Assembly: GCA_035362115.1 (NCBI GenBank)
Contig: DAOSDD010000021.1
Span: 1 to 31,433 of the forward strand
Source of the DNA: DUMC01 sp035362115
Lineage (GTDB): Bacteria > Bacillota > Clostridia > Acetivibrionales > DUMC01
Reading direction: 5' to 3'
DNA length: 31,433 bases
The number at the start of each line of letters is the position of its first letter. Position 1 is the stretch's first letter. Below, one piece after another: positions 24,365 through 31,433 of this stretch. The position numbers were made by a program, and so were the translations under genes. The notes beneath the pieces were generated by a model, which was given only the letters and a program-made list of their open reading frames with translations, made no database searches and was not told the origin of the DNA.

Positions 24365-26350
24365 ATGGAATTCGGTAAGGGAGACTGGAGAAGCTTCGAA
24401 AGAGGCATTGAGAAGGAATGGCTCTTAACTAATGGAATAGGAGGGTATGCTTCTTCTACAATAATCGGTGCCAATACCAGAAGATACCATGGGCTTTTGG
24501 TAGCAGCTTTAAATCCTCCTGTGGAGAGGCATCTTGCTCTGGCAAAGATAGATGAAAGCATTACAATAGGAGAAAATAGAGATTATAACTTATATTCTTT
24601 TAAGACATCAAACGGTTATATAATGAAAGGCTATAAGCACCAGCAAAGATTTATATCAAGTCCTCTTCCAGAGTTTATCTACAGTGTTGAAGATGTAATA
24701 ATTGAAAAGAAAGTAACAATGGTGTATGGAGAAAATACTACCGCTATTGTGTATAGGATTATCAATGGCTGCCGGCCCCTTAAGCTTAGATTTGCTCCGC
24801 TGGTAAATTTCAGAGACTATCATCATAATTCTTCCAGATGGCACATGAATTTTAAAACAAATGTCATTGAAAATGGAGCTATAATTACACCTTATAATTT
24901 AGAAACAAAGTTATCACTGGTATCAGATAAAGGAATATTTAAAACCATGGATGACTGCTGGTTTTTAAATATGTATTACCCTGTTGAGGAGGAGAGGGGA
25001 CTTTCTGCTGGAGAAGATCATTTTATACCGGGATATTTTTATGTTGAAGCCCAGCCGGGAGAGGAAAAATATGTAACCATAATAGCTACAGTAGAAAAAG
25101 AAGCAAAATATATAAAAGATATAAAAGAAAGAAATGCGTTAACTCTTATAGAGAGGGAAAAAGGCCGTATTGACAGATTGGTAGCCAGGGCGGGATATAA
25201 GGATGAATTCAGAAAAAGCCTGGTTATTGCTGCCGACCAGTTTATTGTCAGCAGGAAATCCACAAATTCCAAAACAATAATTGCCGGATACCCCTGGTTT
25301 ACTGACTGGGGAAGGGATACAATGATAGCACTTCCCGGGATTACACTGGCAACAGGACGTTTTGATGATGCAAGGGAAATCCTGGGTACTTTTGCTGAAT
25401 ACGCGAAAGACGGAATTATACCGAATATGTTCCCCGACGGAGGACAGCCTCCGGCATATAATACAGTAGATGCTTCTCTTTGGTATTTTGAAGCAGTAAA
25501 TAAATTTATTGAATACACAGAGGACTATGCTTTTGTTAAAGACAAGCTTTACAAAACATTGAAAGATATTATTAATTCATATATTAATGGCACACACCTT
25601 ATAAAAATGGATGCTGACTGCCTTTTGAATGCAGGAAATCCATACACGCAGCTTACCTGGATGGATGCAATGGCAGGCGGGCGGGCAGTAACTCCAAGGT
25701 ACGGAAAACCTGTTGAGATAAACGCACTGTGGTATAATGCATTTAAGATCATGTCAAACCTGGCAGCGGAATTTGGAAATGAAAAAGAAAAAGAATATTA
25801 TGAAAATCAAGCTGATAGAATTCGAGCCAGTTTTGTGGCAAAATTCTGGAATGAAGCGGGACAATGTCTTTATGATGTGGTCAATGAAGATTTTATGGAT
25901 GATAAGATACGTCCCAATCAGATAATGGCGGTAAGTCTTTCATATCCGGTTGTTGAAAGGGATATGGCTGTAAAAATTGTCAAAAAGGTGTTGGAAGAGT
26001 TGTATACTGCATATGGCATTAGGAGTCTGTCTCCAAAATCAAAAGAGTATAAAGGTATATACATTGGAAATCCGTATGAAAGGGATAGTGCTTATCATCA
26101 GGGTACCGCGTGGTCATGGCTGTCAGGACAGTTTATAACAGCAATGATTAATGCTTACGAGGGGAGCAGTGAAATCCTTGAAAAAGCCAAGCTGTTAATA
26201 TGGCCTTTCAAAGATCACATAAGGGATGGTTGTATAGGTTCTATTTCAGAAATATTTGACGGAGATGATACGGGGATACCCCGTGGATGTTTTGCTCAGG
26301 CCTGGAGTGTAGGTGAAGTTTTAAGAGCTTACAGCGAACTTGTGAGGTGA
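24365..26350 (+). CDS. Glycogen debranching enzyme (amylo-alpha-1,6-glucosidase, GH133 type)
   Basis: This 661-aa protein should cleave alpha-1,6 branch points of glycogen or limit dextrins in the cytoplasm. The N-terminal GDE_N-like part has GANTRRYHGLLVAAL (about 35-49). The C-terminal (alpha/alpha)6 barrel has GYPWFTDWGRDTMIALPGI (about 306-324), FPDGGQPPAYNTVDASLWY, and TQLTWMDA with its conserved acidic residues. No signal peptide is seen. It lies 23 bases after yvcK; its TGA is part of the whiA ribosome site GAGGTGAT. So a glycogen enzyme is built into the yvcK-whiA operon. Confidence 0.92.
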   Translation: MEFGKGDWRSFERGIEKEWLLTNGIGGYASSTIIGANTRRYHGLLVAALNPPVERHLALAKIDESITIGENRDYNLYSFKTSNGYIMKGYKHQQRFISSPLPEFIYSVEDVIIEKKVTMVYGENTTAIVYRIINGCRPLKLRFAPLVNFRDYHHNSSRWHMNFKTNVIENGAIITPYNLETKLSLVSDKGIFKTMDDCWFLNMYYPVEEERGLSAGEDHFIPGYFYVEAQPGEEKYVTIIATVEKEAKYIKDIKERNALTLIEREKGRIDRLVARAGYKDEFRKSLVIAADQFIVSRKSTNSKTIIAGYPWFTDWGRDTMIALPGITLATGRFDDAREILGTFAEYAKDGIIPNMFPDGGQPPAYNTVDASLWYFEAVNKFIEYTEDYAFVKDKLYKTLKDIINSYINGTHLIKMDADCLLNAGNPYTQLTWMDAMAGGRAVTPRYGKPVEINALWYNAFKIMSNLAAEFGNEKEKEYYENQADRIRASFVAKFWNEAGQCLYDVVNEDFMDDKIRPNQIMAVSLSYPVVERDMAVKIVKKVLEELYTAYGIRSLSPKSKEYKGIYIGNPYERDSAYHQGTAWSWLSGQFITAMINAYEGSSEILEKAKLLIWPFKDHIRDGCIGSISEIFDGDDTGIPRGCFAQAWSVGEVLRAYSELVR

Positions 26351-26355
26351 TAAAA

Positions 26356-27264
26356 TTGTCATTTTCTTCTGTTGTAAAAAATGAGTTAAGCAGGATTCAT
26401 GTGGATGATAAATGCTGCTTGAAAGCTGAATTGGCTTCAATTATAGCCGTAGGTGGTCAAATGGAGATTAGAGAGCCTGAAGGCCTTAAAATCGGAATAA
26501 TTACTGAAAATGCTGCATTTGCAAGAAGGAGCTACTCATTGATAAAGGAATTGTATGAGGTTTGCCCGGAGGTTATATGCAGAAAAAGCAGAAAACTTAA
26601 AAAGCATACTGTTTTTATACTTGCAATTCCTGACACTTCATCTATAAAGAAGGAACTGGATATACCTGTAAAAGATGCATGTTGTAAACGTGCTTACTTA
26701 AGAGGGGCTTTTTTAGCAGGAGGTTCAATCAGCGACCCTGAAAAGACATATCATCTTGAGATTGCCACCCGTTATTCCACTCTTGCACGCCAGTTAAGAG
26801 ACACTATTAACAGCTATAACCTTAATGCAAAAATCATAAAAAGGAAGGGTTATTATGTTGTTTACCTTAAAGAAGGTGACCATATAGTTGACTTTCTAAA
26901 TATTATTGGTGCTCATGCTGCATTGCTTGAATTGGAAAATATAAGAATACTAAAAGATATGAGAAATAATGTAAACAGAATTGTTAATTGTGAAACCGCT
27001 AATCTTGAAAAGACTGTAAACGCTTCGGTAAGACAGGTTAGGAATATTGAATATATAAGAGATAATATGGGCTTCGGAAATTTGCCTGAGAATCTCAGAG
27101 AAATTGCCGAGTTAAGGCTTAAATACAGCGATGCAAGCCTTAAGGAACTTGGAGAAATGCTTAATCCTCCTTTAGGTAAATCAGGTGTAAATCACAGGTT
27201 GCGTAAACTGGAGGAAATAGCTGAGTCCATGGCAAGTCAGTCAGGCAGTCAGAAGTGCATTTAA
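26356..27264 (+). CDS. whiA: WhiA sporulation/cell-division regulator
   Basis: WhiA is a DNA-binding protein with a degenerate LAGLIDADG homing-endonuclease fold and a C-terminal helix-turn-helix. In Streptomyces it drives sporulation septation; in Bacillus it affects division and chromosome segregation. The 302-aa product begins MSFSSVVKNELSRI, the standard WhiA N-terminus, which fixes the TTG at 26356 as the start. RGAFLAGGSISDPEKTYHLE marks the LAGLIDADG part, and NPPLGKSGVNHRLRKLEEIA the helix-turn-helix. The stop codon lies inside the left end of a dispersed repeat (27255-27340), so the last few residues (SQKCI) come from repeat sequence. Confidence 0.95.
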   Translation: MSFSSVVKNELSRIHVDDKCCLKAELASIIAVGGQMEIREPEGLKIGIITENAAFARRSYSLIKELYEVCPEVICRKSRKLKKHTVFILAIPDTSSIKKELDIPVKDACCKRAYLRGAFLAGGSISDPEKTYHLEIATRYSTLARQLRDTINSYNLNAKIIKRKGYYVVYLKEGDHIVDFLNIIGAHAALLELENIRILKDMRNNVNRIVNCETANLEKTVNASVRQVRNIEYIRDNMGFGNLPENLREIAELRLKYSDASLKELGEMLNPPLGKSGVNHRLRKLEEIAESMASQSGSQKCI

Positions 27265-27340
27265 TTTATTTGAAAAATTATTGGCAAGGGGCATACGTGA
27301 AGGCTCTAAGCGCTGTAACGGCATCCATGGTAAATGCACC
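27255..27340 (+). repeat. GGTGCATTTA repeat family, copy 3, overlapping the whiA stop
   Basis: This 86-bp element starts GTGCATTTAATTTATTTGAA and ends TGGTAAATGCACC, with complementary ends. Its centre GGCTCTAAGCGCTGTAACGG matches the other copies. The left 10 bases contain the whiA stop (TAA 27262-27264). Confidence 0.83.
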
Positions 27341-27404
27341 CGGCAGTATTGTCATATAATGACGAAAGAAACTTTTATTATTACAAAATGTAACATTTTT
27401 CTTT

Positions 27405-27433
27405 GAAGGAATTTCTCATATGGATGAAGAAAT
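27405..27433 (+). promoter_or_regulatory. Sigma-H-type promoter of the spoIIA operon
   Basis: GAAGGAATT (27405-27413) fits the sigma-H -35 consensus RnAGGAwww exactly. After 12 bases, GAAGAAAT (27426-27433) approximates RnnGAAT with one mismatch. In Bacillus, spoIIA is transcribed by sigma-H, so the position 75-80 bases upstream of spoIIAA is as expected. Confidence 0.72.
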
Positions 27434-27509
27434 ATATATAAATAGCGAAAATGATTCAATGTTAAATCATTTTTGCATTATCTATAAATAAACAACCGGA
27501 GGGGGGAGA

Positions 27510-27875
27510 ATGTTGCAGATAAAGTTTTCTAACAGAGGTAATACTTTAATTGTACGACTTAACGGAGAATTGGACCACCATGCGGCAGATGATGTGAAGA
27601 GAAAGATTGATAATGAAATGATAAAACCGGCTTGCAAAAATATAGTTTTTGATTTATCAAAGCTAATTTTCATGGATAGTTCAGGTATTGGAGTTATTAT
27701 GGGAAGATATAAAAATATATATAAAACAAATGGTAAGATTATGATCGTATGTTCAAATCCACATATTGTTAAATTACTGGAAATGTCGGGTATACCAAAG
27801 ATCATACCAATATTCGACAACGTAGACAAGGCTGTAAAAAAAGCTCTGGAGGTGGCAGAATATGATGCAAAATGA
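27510..27875 (+). CDS. spoIIAA: Anti-sigma-F factor antagonist SpoIIAA
   Basis: This 121-aa STAS-domain protein, when dephosphorylated by SpoIIE, displaces sigma-F from SpoIIAB in the forespore. The phosphorylation site is S58 in FMDSSGIGVIMGRYK, at the same residue number as in Bacillus. A GGAGGGGGG ribosome site precedes the ATG. The 3' end overlaps spoIIAB by 14 bases, implying coupling. Expression should follow the sigma-H-type promoter upstream. Confidence 0.96.
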   Translation: MLQIKFSNRGNTLIVRLNGELDHHAADDVKRKIDNEMIKPACKNIVFDLSKLIFMDSSGIGVIMGRYKNIYKTNGKIMIVCSNPHIVKLLEMSGIPKIIPIFDNVDKAVKKALEVAEYDAK

Positions 27876-28332
27876 TGAAACAATGGCTTCATATAAAGGA
27901 AAGCCAATAAATGAAATGACATTAATATTCCCGGCAAAGTCATGTAATGAGTCTTTTGCAAGAGTTGTGGCAGCTTCTTTTGTTTCACAGCTGGACCCGA
28001 CTGTTGAAGAGCTGGCTGATGTGAAAACAGCGGTTTCTGAGGCGGTCACCAACTCAATAATACATGGATATGAAAACCAGACAGGAAATATAAAAATGGT
28101 ATGCAGCCTTTACCAGGATTCCATTGAAATAGAAATAATTGATGAGGGTAATGGGATAGAGAATATAGAACTTGCCATGCAACCCTTATATACCTCCAAA
28201 CCTGAAATGGAGCGCTCAGGAATGGGGTTTACCGTTATGGAAACCTTTATGGATAAAGTTAACGTTGAATCGGAAGTGGGAAAAGGAACAAAAGTAGCAA
28301 TGTGCAAACGCTTCAAATCAATTGGGAAATAG
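27862..28332 (+). CDS. spoIIAB: Anti-sigma-F factor/serine kinase SpoIIAB
   Basis: SpoIIAB binds and holds sigma-F inactive, and phosphorylates SpoIIAA. This 156-aa GHKL-fold kinase has the N box SEAVTNSIIHGYENQ, the G1 box IDEGNGIENIE and the G2 box RSGMGFTVMETFMD. A GGAGGTGG ribosome site precedes ATG 27862; ATG 27865 is equally possible. An N-terminal extension of about 15 residues precedes the point (MTLIFPA) where Bacillus SpoIIAB aligns. It is followed by an unusual 275-base gap before sigF. Confidence 0.95.
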   Translation: MMQNDETMASYKGKPINEMTLIFPAKSCNESFARVVAASFVSQLDPTVEELADVKTAVSEAVTNSIIHGYENQTGNIKMVCSLYQDSIEIEIIDEGNGIENIELAMQPLYTSKPEMERSGMGFTVMETFMDKVNVESEVGKGTKVAMCKRFKSIGK

Positions 28333-28469
28333 TAATTAAATAGTTGTATATGTATAAAATAACACTTATATGGTTATAATTTATTATTGATTAGGTAAAT
28401 TTTGGTTAAAATAATTACTATATATAATGCAAAAGTAATTTTACAAGGAACAAACTGGATTTTTGCGCA

Positions 28470-28545
28470 TTAATTAAGGTAACATAAGCGCACAAAACTT
28501 TTATAATACAGTTTCTTTTGTGCGTTATCTATTACCTTAAATTAA
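28470..28545 (+). repeat. Palindromic repeat between spoIIAB and sigF
   Basis: The arms at 28470-28497 and 28516-28545 pair with small bulges (TTAAGGTAA and GCACAAAA against TTTTGTGCG and TTACCTTAA) around an 18-base loop. A second copy in opposite orientation lies after sigF at 29431-29505. The rest of the 28333-28607 gap is A+T-rich with no other feature supported. Confidence 0.85.
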
Positions 28546-28607
28546 TACCGACTGCTGAAAATGTAGTGTTTATGAACTGTAAAATGTCTGGAATCAAGGA
28601 GAATACA

Positions 28608-29351
28608 ATGAGTAATTTTTCTGATGTTAATACTTTTGAGTTCATCGAAAAAGCTAAAGAAGGGGACAAATATGCTCAATCTTTGTTGATTGAGAAAAAT
28701 ATGGGATTGGTGTGGAACATAGTAAAAAGATTTCAGAACAGGGGTTACGAAGCTGAAGACCTTTTTCAGATAGGCTGTATAGGGCTTATGAAGGCTATAA
28801 AAAAGTTTGACAGCTCTTATGGTGTTAAGTTTTCAACTTATGCCGTACCTATGATAATAGGCGAAATAAAAAGGTTTTTACGCGATGATGGACTTATTAA
28901 AGTCAGCCGCTCATTAAAAGAAACATCAAGCAAGGTAAGAATAATAAAGGAAACAATGATAAAGGAACTGGGTAGAGAACCTACTGTCAATGAAATTGCA
29001 GAATCACTGGACATTTCACCTGAAGAAATTGTTATGGCGCTTGAAGCAACTTATACTCCTGAATATTTATATAGTAATGTAGCTGAAGGGGACAGTTCTC
29101 CAATTTTATTAATTGATAGACTGGATGCTGAGTCAAGCCTCCCTGAAACTGACCTTATAGATAGAATTACATTGAGACAGGTTCTTAATACCTTAAATCC
29201 AAGAGAAAAACAAATAATTGTTCTCAGATATTTTAAAGAGAAAACGCAAACTCAAATAGCTAAAATGCTGGGTATTTCCCAGGTTCAGGTATCAAGGCTG
29301 GAAAAGAAAATTCTAAAGGAATTAAAGAATAAAATTAACTTCAAATCATAA
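28608..29351 (+). CDS. sigF: RNA polymerase sporulation sigma factor SigF
   Basis: Sigma-F is the first forespore-specific sigma factor. The 247-aa protein has region 2 (LLIEKNMGLVWNIVKRF, then EDLFQIGCIGLMKAIKKFD and KFSTYAVPMIIGEIKRFLRDDG), region 3 in the middle and region 4 with QTQIAKMLGISQVQVSRLEKK. The frame is open back to 28518, but that reading runs through a palindromic repeat. ATG 28608 has AAGGAG 7 bases upstream and gives the expected N-terminus. It is separated from spoIIAB by 275 bases, unlike the tight spoIIA operon of Bacillus, and has inverted repeat copies on both sides. Confidence 0.96.
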   Translation: MSNFSDVNTFEFIEKAKEGDKYAQSLLIEKNMGLVWNIVKRFQNRGYEAEDLFQIGCIGLMKAIKKFDSSYGVKFSTYAVPMIIGEIKRFLRDDGLIKVSRSLKETSSKVRIIKETMIKELGREPTVNEIAESLDISPEEIVMALEATYTPEYLYSNVAEGDSSPILLIDRLDAESSLPETDLIDRITLRQVLNTLNPREKQIIVLRYFKEKTQTQIAKMLGISQVQVSRLEKKILKELKNKINFKS

Positions 29352-29365
29352 TTAAATGCTTATTA

Positions 29366-29382
29366 ACTTTTAGTAAATGCAT
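29366..29382 (+). repeat. Possible end fragment of the GGTGCATTTA repeat
   Basis: CTTTTAGTAAATGCATC matches the right end of repeat copy 1 (CTTTTAGTAAATACACC) at 15 of 17 positions. No left end was found nearby, so this is at most a remnant. Confidence 0.35.
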
Positions 29383-29430
29383 CTATATATTACCGCAATA
29401 AATTCTTGAATATTGAGCTTATCTTTTAAT

Positions 29431-29505
29431 CATACTATAGATAACGCACAAAAAATAATACATTATAAATTTTTTGCGCTTATGTTACCTTTAATAATAG
29501 TATTC
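29431..29505 (-). repeat. Second copy of the sigF-flanking palindromic repeat
   Basis: It shares ATAGATAACGCACAAAA and TTTGCGCTTATGTTACC with the copy at 28470-28545, in reverse-complement orientation. Its own ends are also complementary (ATACTAT at 29432-29438 with ATAGTAT later). It lies about 80 bases after the sigF stop. Confidence 0.83.
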
Positions 29506-29553
29506 CGTTTCATGTTTTATATTTGGGTCAGATTGTATTTAAAAGACCGAAGT

Positions 29554-29582
29554 TTATGGAACTTATATCGGTACTCATATTA
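29554..29582 (+). promoter_or_regulatory. Weak candidate sigma-F/G promoter of the spoVA genes
   Basis: CATATTA (29576-29582) fits the CATnnTA form of the sigma-G -10. TTATG 17 bases upstream matches four of five -35 positions. spoVA genes are forespore-expressed in Bacillus, which supports the idea; the sequence match alone is weak. Confidence 0.35.
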
Positions 29583-29605
29583 TTTTTGATAGGAGTGAGA
29601 TAAGC

Positions 29606-29821
29606 ATGACTGAAGTTTTAAGAAAATATAAGTCAGTGTTTATAATATTGGGTTTTACATTAATAGCGGCTGTTATTGCCTTTATTATTTTTTTATCAGG
29701 AAGAAATACAACCAAAATCCCCTTGAGAGGAGTATTCGTAGATGAAACTAATTTCCAGAAAAAATATGGGGAGAAGGTGGCGGAAGGAGTTGGAACAGGG
29801 TTATGGCTAAAAAAATGCTAA
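29606..29821 (+). CDS. Small membrane protein upstream of spoVAC, 71 aa
   Basis: The protein has a basic N-terminus, one membrane helix (about residues 11-30, VFIILGFTLIAAVIAFIIFL) and an outward tail with KIPLRGVFVDETNFQKKYGE. I do not recognise a named family, and it is not SpoVAA or SpoVAB, which are longer. TAGGAGTGAG lies about 8 bases before the ATG. Its last 19 bases overlap spoVAC and contain the spoVAC ribosome site, so the two are translationally linked. Context suggests a forespore or spore-membrane role. Confidence 0.75.
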   Translation: MTEVLRKYKSVFIILGFTLIAAVIAFIIFLSGRNTTKIPLRGVFVDETNFQKKYGEKVAEGVGTGLWLKKC

Positions 29822-30258
29822 AAGACTTGAAACCTGCGGAATACCGTAATTATGTTGAAAGCAAATCACCAAAATCCAAACTATTAACTAATGTATTCAG
29901 GGCTTTTTTGATTGGCGGACTAATTTGTGTAGTGGGACAGTTTATAACTAATGCACTTAAGTCAAGAGGCTATGATAGTGATACTGTAGGTGCCCTCACA
30001 TCAGTAATAATGATTTTCATTGGAGCTTTGCTTACAGGTCTGAACATTTATGATGAAATTGGAAAATATGGGGGAGCAGGTTCTGCTGTTCCTATAACAG
30101 GATTTGCCAACTCCATAGTATCACCGGCGTTGGAATTTAAAAGTGAGGGATATATTATGGGAGTTGGAGCAAAAATGTTTGTTGTAGCAGGGCCGGTTCT
30201 TGTATATGGTATTTCAGCATCTATTGTAGCCGGGATACTGTACTATCTTCTAAAGTGA
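29803..30258 (+). CDS. spoVAC: Stage V sporulation protein SpoVAC
   Basis: SpoVAC is a spore inner-membrane component of the Ca-dipicolinic-acid channel; the Bacillus protein behaves as a mechanosensitive channel. The 151-aa product has a cytoplasmic N-terminus (KPAEYRNYVESKSPKSK), then about four helices including LIGGLICVVGQFI, the loop YDEIGKYGGAGSAVPITGFANSI, and a C-terminal helix pair. AAGGAGTTGG precedes the ATG. It overlaps the 71-aa gene upstream and ends 11 bases before spoVAD. Confidence 0.95.
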   Translation: MAKKMLKDLKPAEYRNYVESKSPKSKLLTNVFRAFLIGGLICVVGQFITNALKSRGYDSDTVGALTSVIMIFIGALLTGLNIYDEIGKYGGAGSAVPITGFANSIVSPALEFKSEGYIMGVGAKMFVVAGPVLVYGISASIVAGILYYLLK

Positions 30259-30269
30259 GAGGTGATTTT

Positions 30270-31289
30270 ATGGCAGATAAAAGGTTGGGAAAACAAACAG
30301 TAAAACTCCAAAATCCTCCTTCAATTGTATCTACAGCATGCATTGTTGGTCCTAAAGAAGGCGCAGGGCCTCTTGGAGAATACTTTGACATGGTAATTGA
30401 TGATGAACTGTGGGGTGAAAAGACCTGGGAGAAAGCTGAAAGCAAAATTGTGAAAGAGACTTATTTGAGAATATTGAATAAAGCTTCTGCTACACCTTTT
30501 GATGTAAATTATATAGTGGCTGGAGACCTTTTAAACCAATGCATAGCTTCAACTTTCGGATTAAGGGGATCCAGCGTATCACATTTTGGAATCTATGGAG
30601 CATGCTCAACAATGTCAGAGTCAATGAATATAGGAGCAATGCTCATTGATGGAGGTTTTGCAGATAATGTATTATGTATAACATCCAGCCATTTTTGTTC
30701 AGCAGAAAAACAATTTAGATTTCCACTTGAACTGGGAAACCAGAGGCCGCCTACTTCCCAGTGGACAGTTATAGGAAGTGGAGGAGCACTATTGTCAAAT
30801 AAAGGAGCAGGACCGTATATTACCCATGTAACAACAGGAAAAATAGTAGATATGGGAATAACTGATGCTAATAATATGGGAGGAGCAATGGCGCCTGCAG
30901 CAGCAGATACAATATTGTGTCATTTTAAGGATACAGGATTTGCACCTGAATATTATGACCTTATTGTAACTGGTGATCTGGGAATAATAGGCAAAACCAT
31001 CTGCGAAGAAATGGTTAACGAACAGGGTTTTTCTATTAGCGACAGGTTTAATGATTGTGGTTTAATGATATTCGATAAGAAAAGACAGGATGTACATGCA
31101 GGCGCAAGTGGGTGTGGATGCTCTGCAGTAGTGTTTGCTGGTTATATTTATAAAGAAATAATGAAAGGCACCTTTAGAAAAGTGCTGCTGGTATCTACCG
31201 GTGCACTCTTAAGCCCTACAAGTTCACAGCAAAATGAATCCATACCTTCAATAGCCCATGCAGTAACCATAAGTAATACTCTTGAATAG
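30270..31289 (+). CDS. spoVAD: Stage V sporulation protein SpoVAD
   Basis: SpoVAD is a thiolase-fold protein on the spore inner membrane that binds dipicolinic acid for uptake into the forespore. The 339-aa length equals the Bacillus protein (338). Recognisable parts are STACIVGPKEGAGPLGEYFD, the FGIYGACSTMSESMNIGAML core around the old thiolase cysteine, NQRPPTSQWTVIGSGGALL and HAGASGCGCSAVVFAGY. ATG 30270 follows GAGAGGTGAT; an earlier in-frame ATG at 30255 overlaps the spoVAC stop. Confidence 0.96.
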   Translation: MADKRLGKQTVKLQNPPSIVSTACIVGPKEGAGPLGEYFDMVIDDELWGEKTWEKAESKIVKETYLRILNKASATPFDVNYIVAGDLLNQCIASTFGLRGSSVSHFGIYGACSTMSESMNIGAMLIDGGFADNVLCITSSHFCSAEKQFRFPLELGNQRPPTSQWTVIGSGGALLSNKGAGPYITHVTTGKIVDMGITDANNMGGAMAPAAADTILCHFKDTGFAPEYYDLIVTGDLGIIGKTICEEMVNEQGFSISDRFNDCGLMIFDKKRQDVHAGASGCGCSAVVFAGYIYKEIMKGTFRKVLLVSTGALLSPTSSQQNESIPSIAHAVTISNTLE

Positions 31290-31309
31290 AGGGTGGGAGG
31301 AGACAAATA

Positions 31310-31433
31310 ATGTTTTGGAATTATTTATATGCTTTTATTACAGGAGGAATAATTTGTGTTGTTGGTCAATTACTTATTGATAAGACAAAAATGACATCTG
31401 CAAGAATATTAGTACTTTTTGTTACTACCGGAG
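31310..31433 (+). CDS. spoVAE: Stage V sporulation protein SpoVAE (SpoVAEB), 5' end only
   Basis: The gene starts at ATG 31310 after GGGAGGAGAC and runs off the window. The 41 visible codons give FWNYLYAFITGGIICVVGQ followed by LLIDKTKMTSARILVLFVTT, the standard N-terminus of the SpoVAE membrane subunit, which resembles SpoVAC. It is 20 bases downstream of spoVAD, completing the clostridial spoVAC-D-E arrangement. Confidence 0.92.
   Translation, partial: MFWNYLYAFITGGIICVVGQLLIDKTKMTSARILVLFVTTG

Noticed and set aside
28518..28607. Longer sigF starting at 28518
   Set aside because: That start lies inside a palindromic repeat and lacks a ribosome site; ATG 28608 has AAGGAG and the family N-terminus.

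Overview
The window is a low-GC Firmicutes chromosome segment from an endospore-forming clostridium. The evidence is a T-box leader on pheST, a spoIIAA-spoIIAB-sigF locus, a spoVAC-spoVAD-spoVAE locus, hprK and the rapZ-yvcK-whiA cluster. AT-rich spacers, strong GGAGG ribosome sites and several TTG starts fit this. The gene order recalls cellulolytic clostridia (Acetivibrio/Ruminiclostridium type), but that assignment is an inference from memory, not a search.

Layout: (1) 1-8.5 kb, plus strand: a cytoplasmic GH38 alpha-mannosidase; a phenylalanine T-box leader controlling pheS and pheT; then pgi, preceded by a perfect 20-bp palindrome. (2) 8.6-13.9 kb, mostly minus strand: an EamA exporter, a small-multidrug-export-type protein, a membrane-anchored metallophosphoesterase, a DUF5317 membrane protein and an HD-GYP c-di-GMP phosphodiesterase. 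A CadC-like ArsR repressor with its own consensus promoter sits on the plus strand among them. (3) 13.9-15.2 kb: a gene-poor stretch with two small membrane proteins (31 and 50 aa), each with strong expression signals, and a long leader. (4) 15.2-17.4 kb: a two-gene operon of a divergent Ddl-like ATP-grasp ligase and a lysine 2,3-aminomutase-type radical SAM enzyme. This is the best candidate here for an undescribed pathway (a beta-lysine-containing product). (5) 17.7-20 kb: electron-bifurcating nfnA-nfnB. (6) 20-27.3 kb: hprK, murB, rapZ, yvcK, a GH133-type glycogen debranching enzyme and whiA, linking carbon control, wall synthesis and glycogen. (7) 27.4-31.4 kb: forespore genes, with a sigma-H-type promoter, spoIIAA, spoIIAB, sigF, a small membrane protein, spoVAC, spoVAD and the start of spoVAE.

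Two families of intergenic palindromic repeats stand out. One (about 86-111 bp; termini resembling GGTGCATTTA; conserved centre with CTAAG...GTAACG) occurs after kamA, after hprK and over the whiA stop codon, with a partial copy after pgi. The other (about 75 bp) occurs twice in opposite orientation, immediately before and after sigF, and separates sigF from spoIIAB by 275 bp. No tRNA, rRNA, CRISPR array, intact insertion sequence or prophage gene was recognised.
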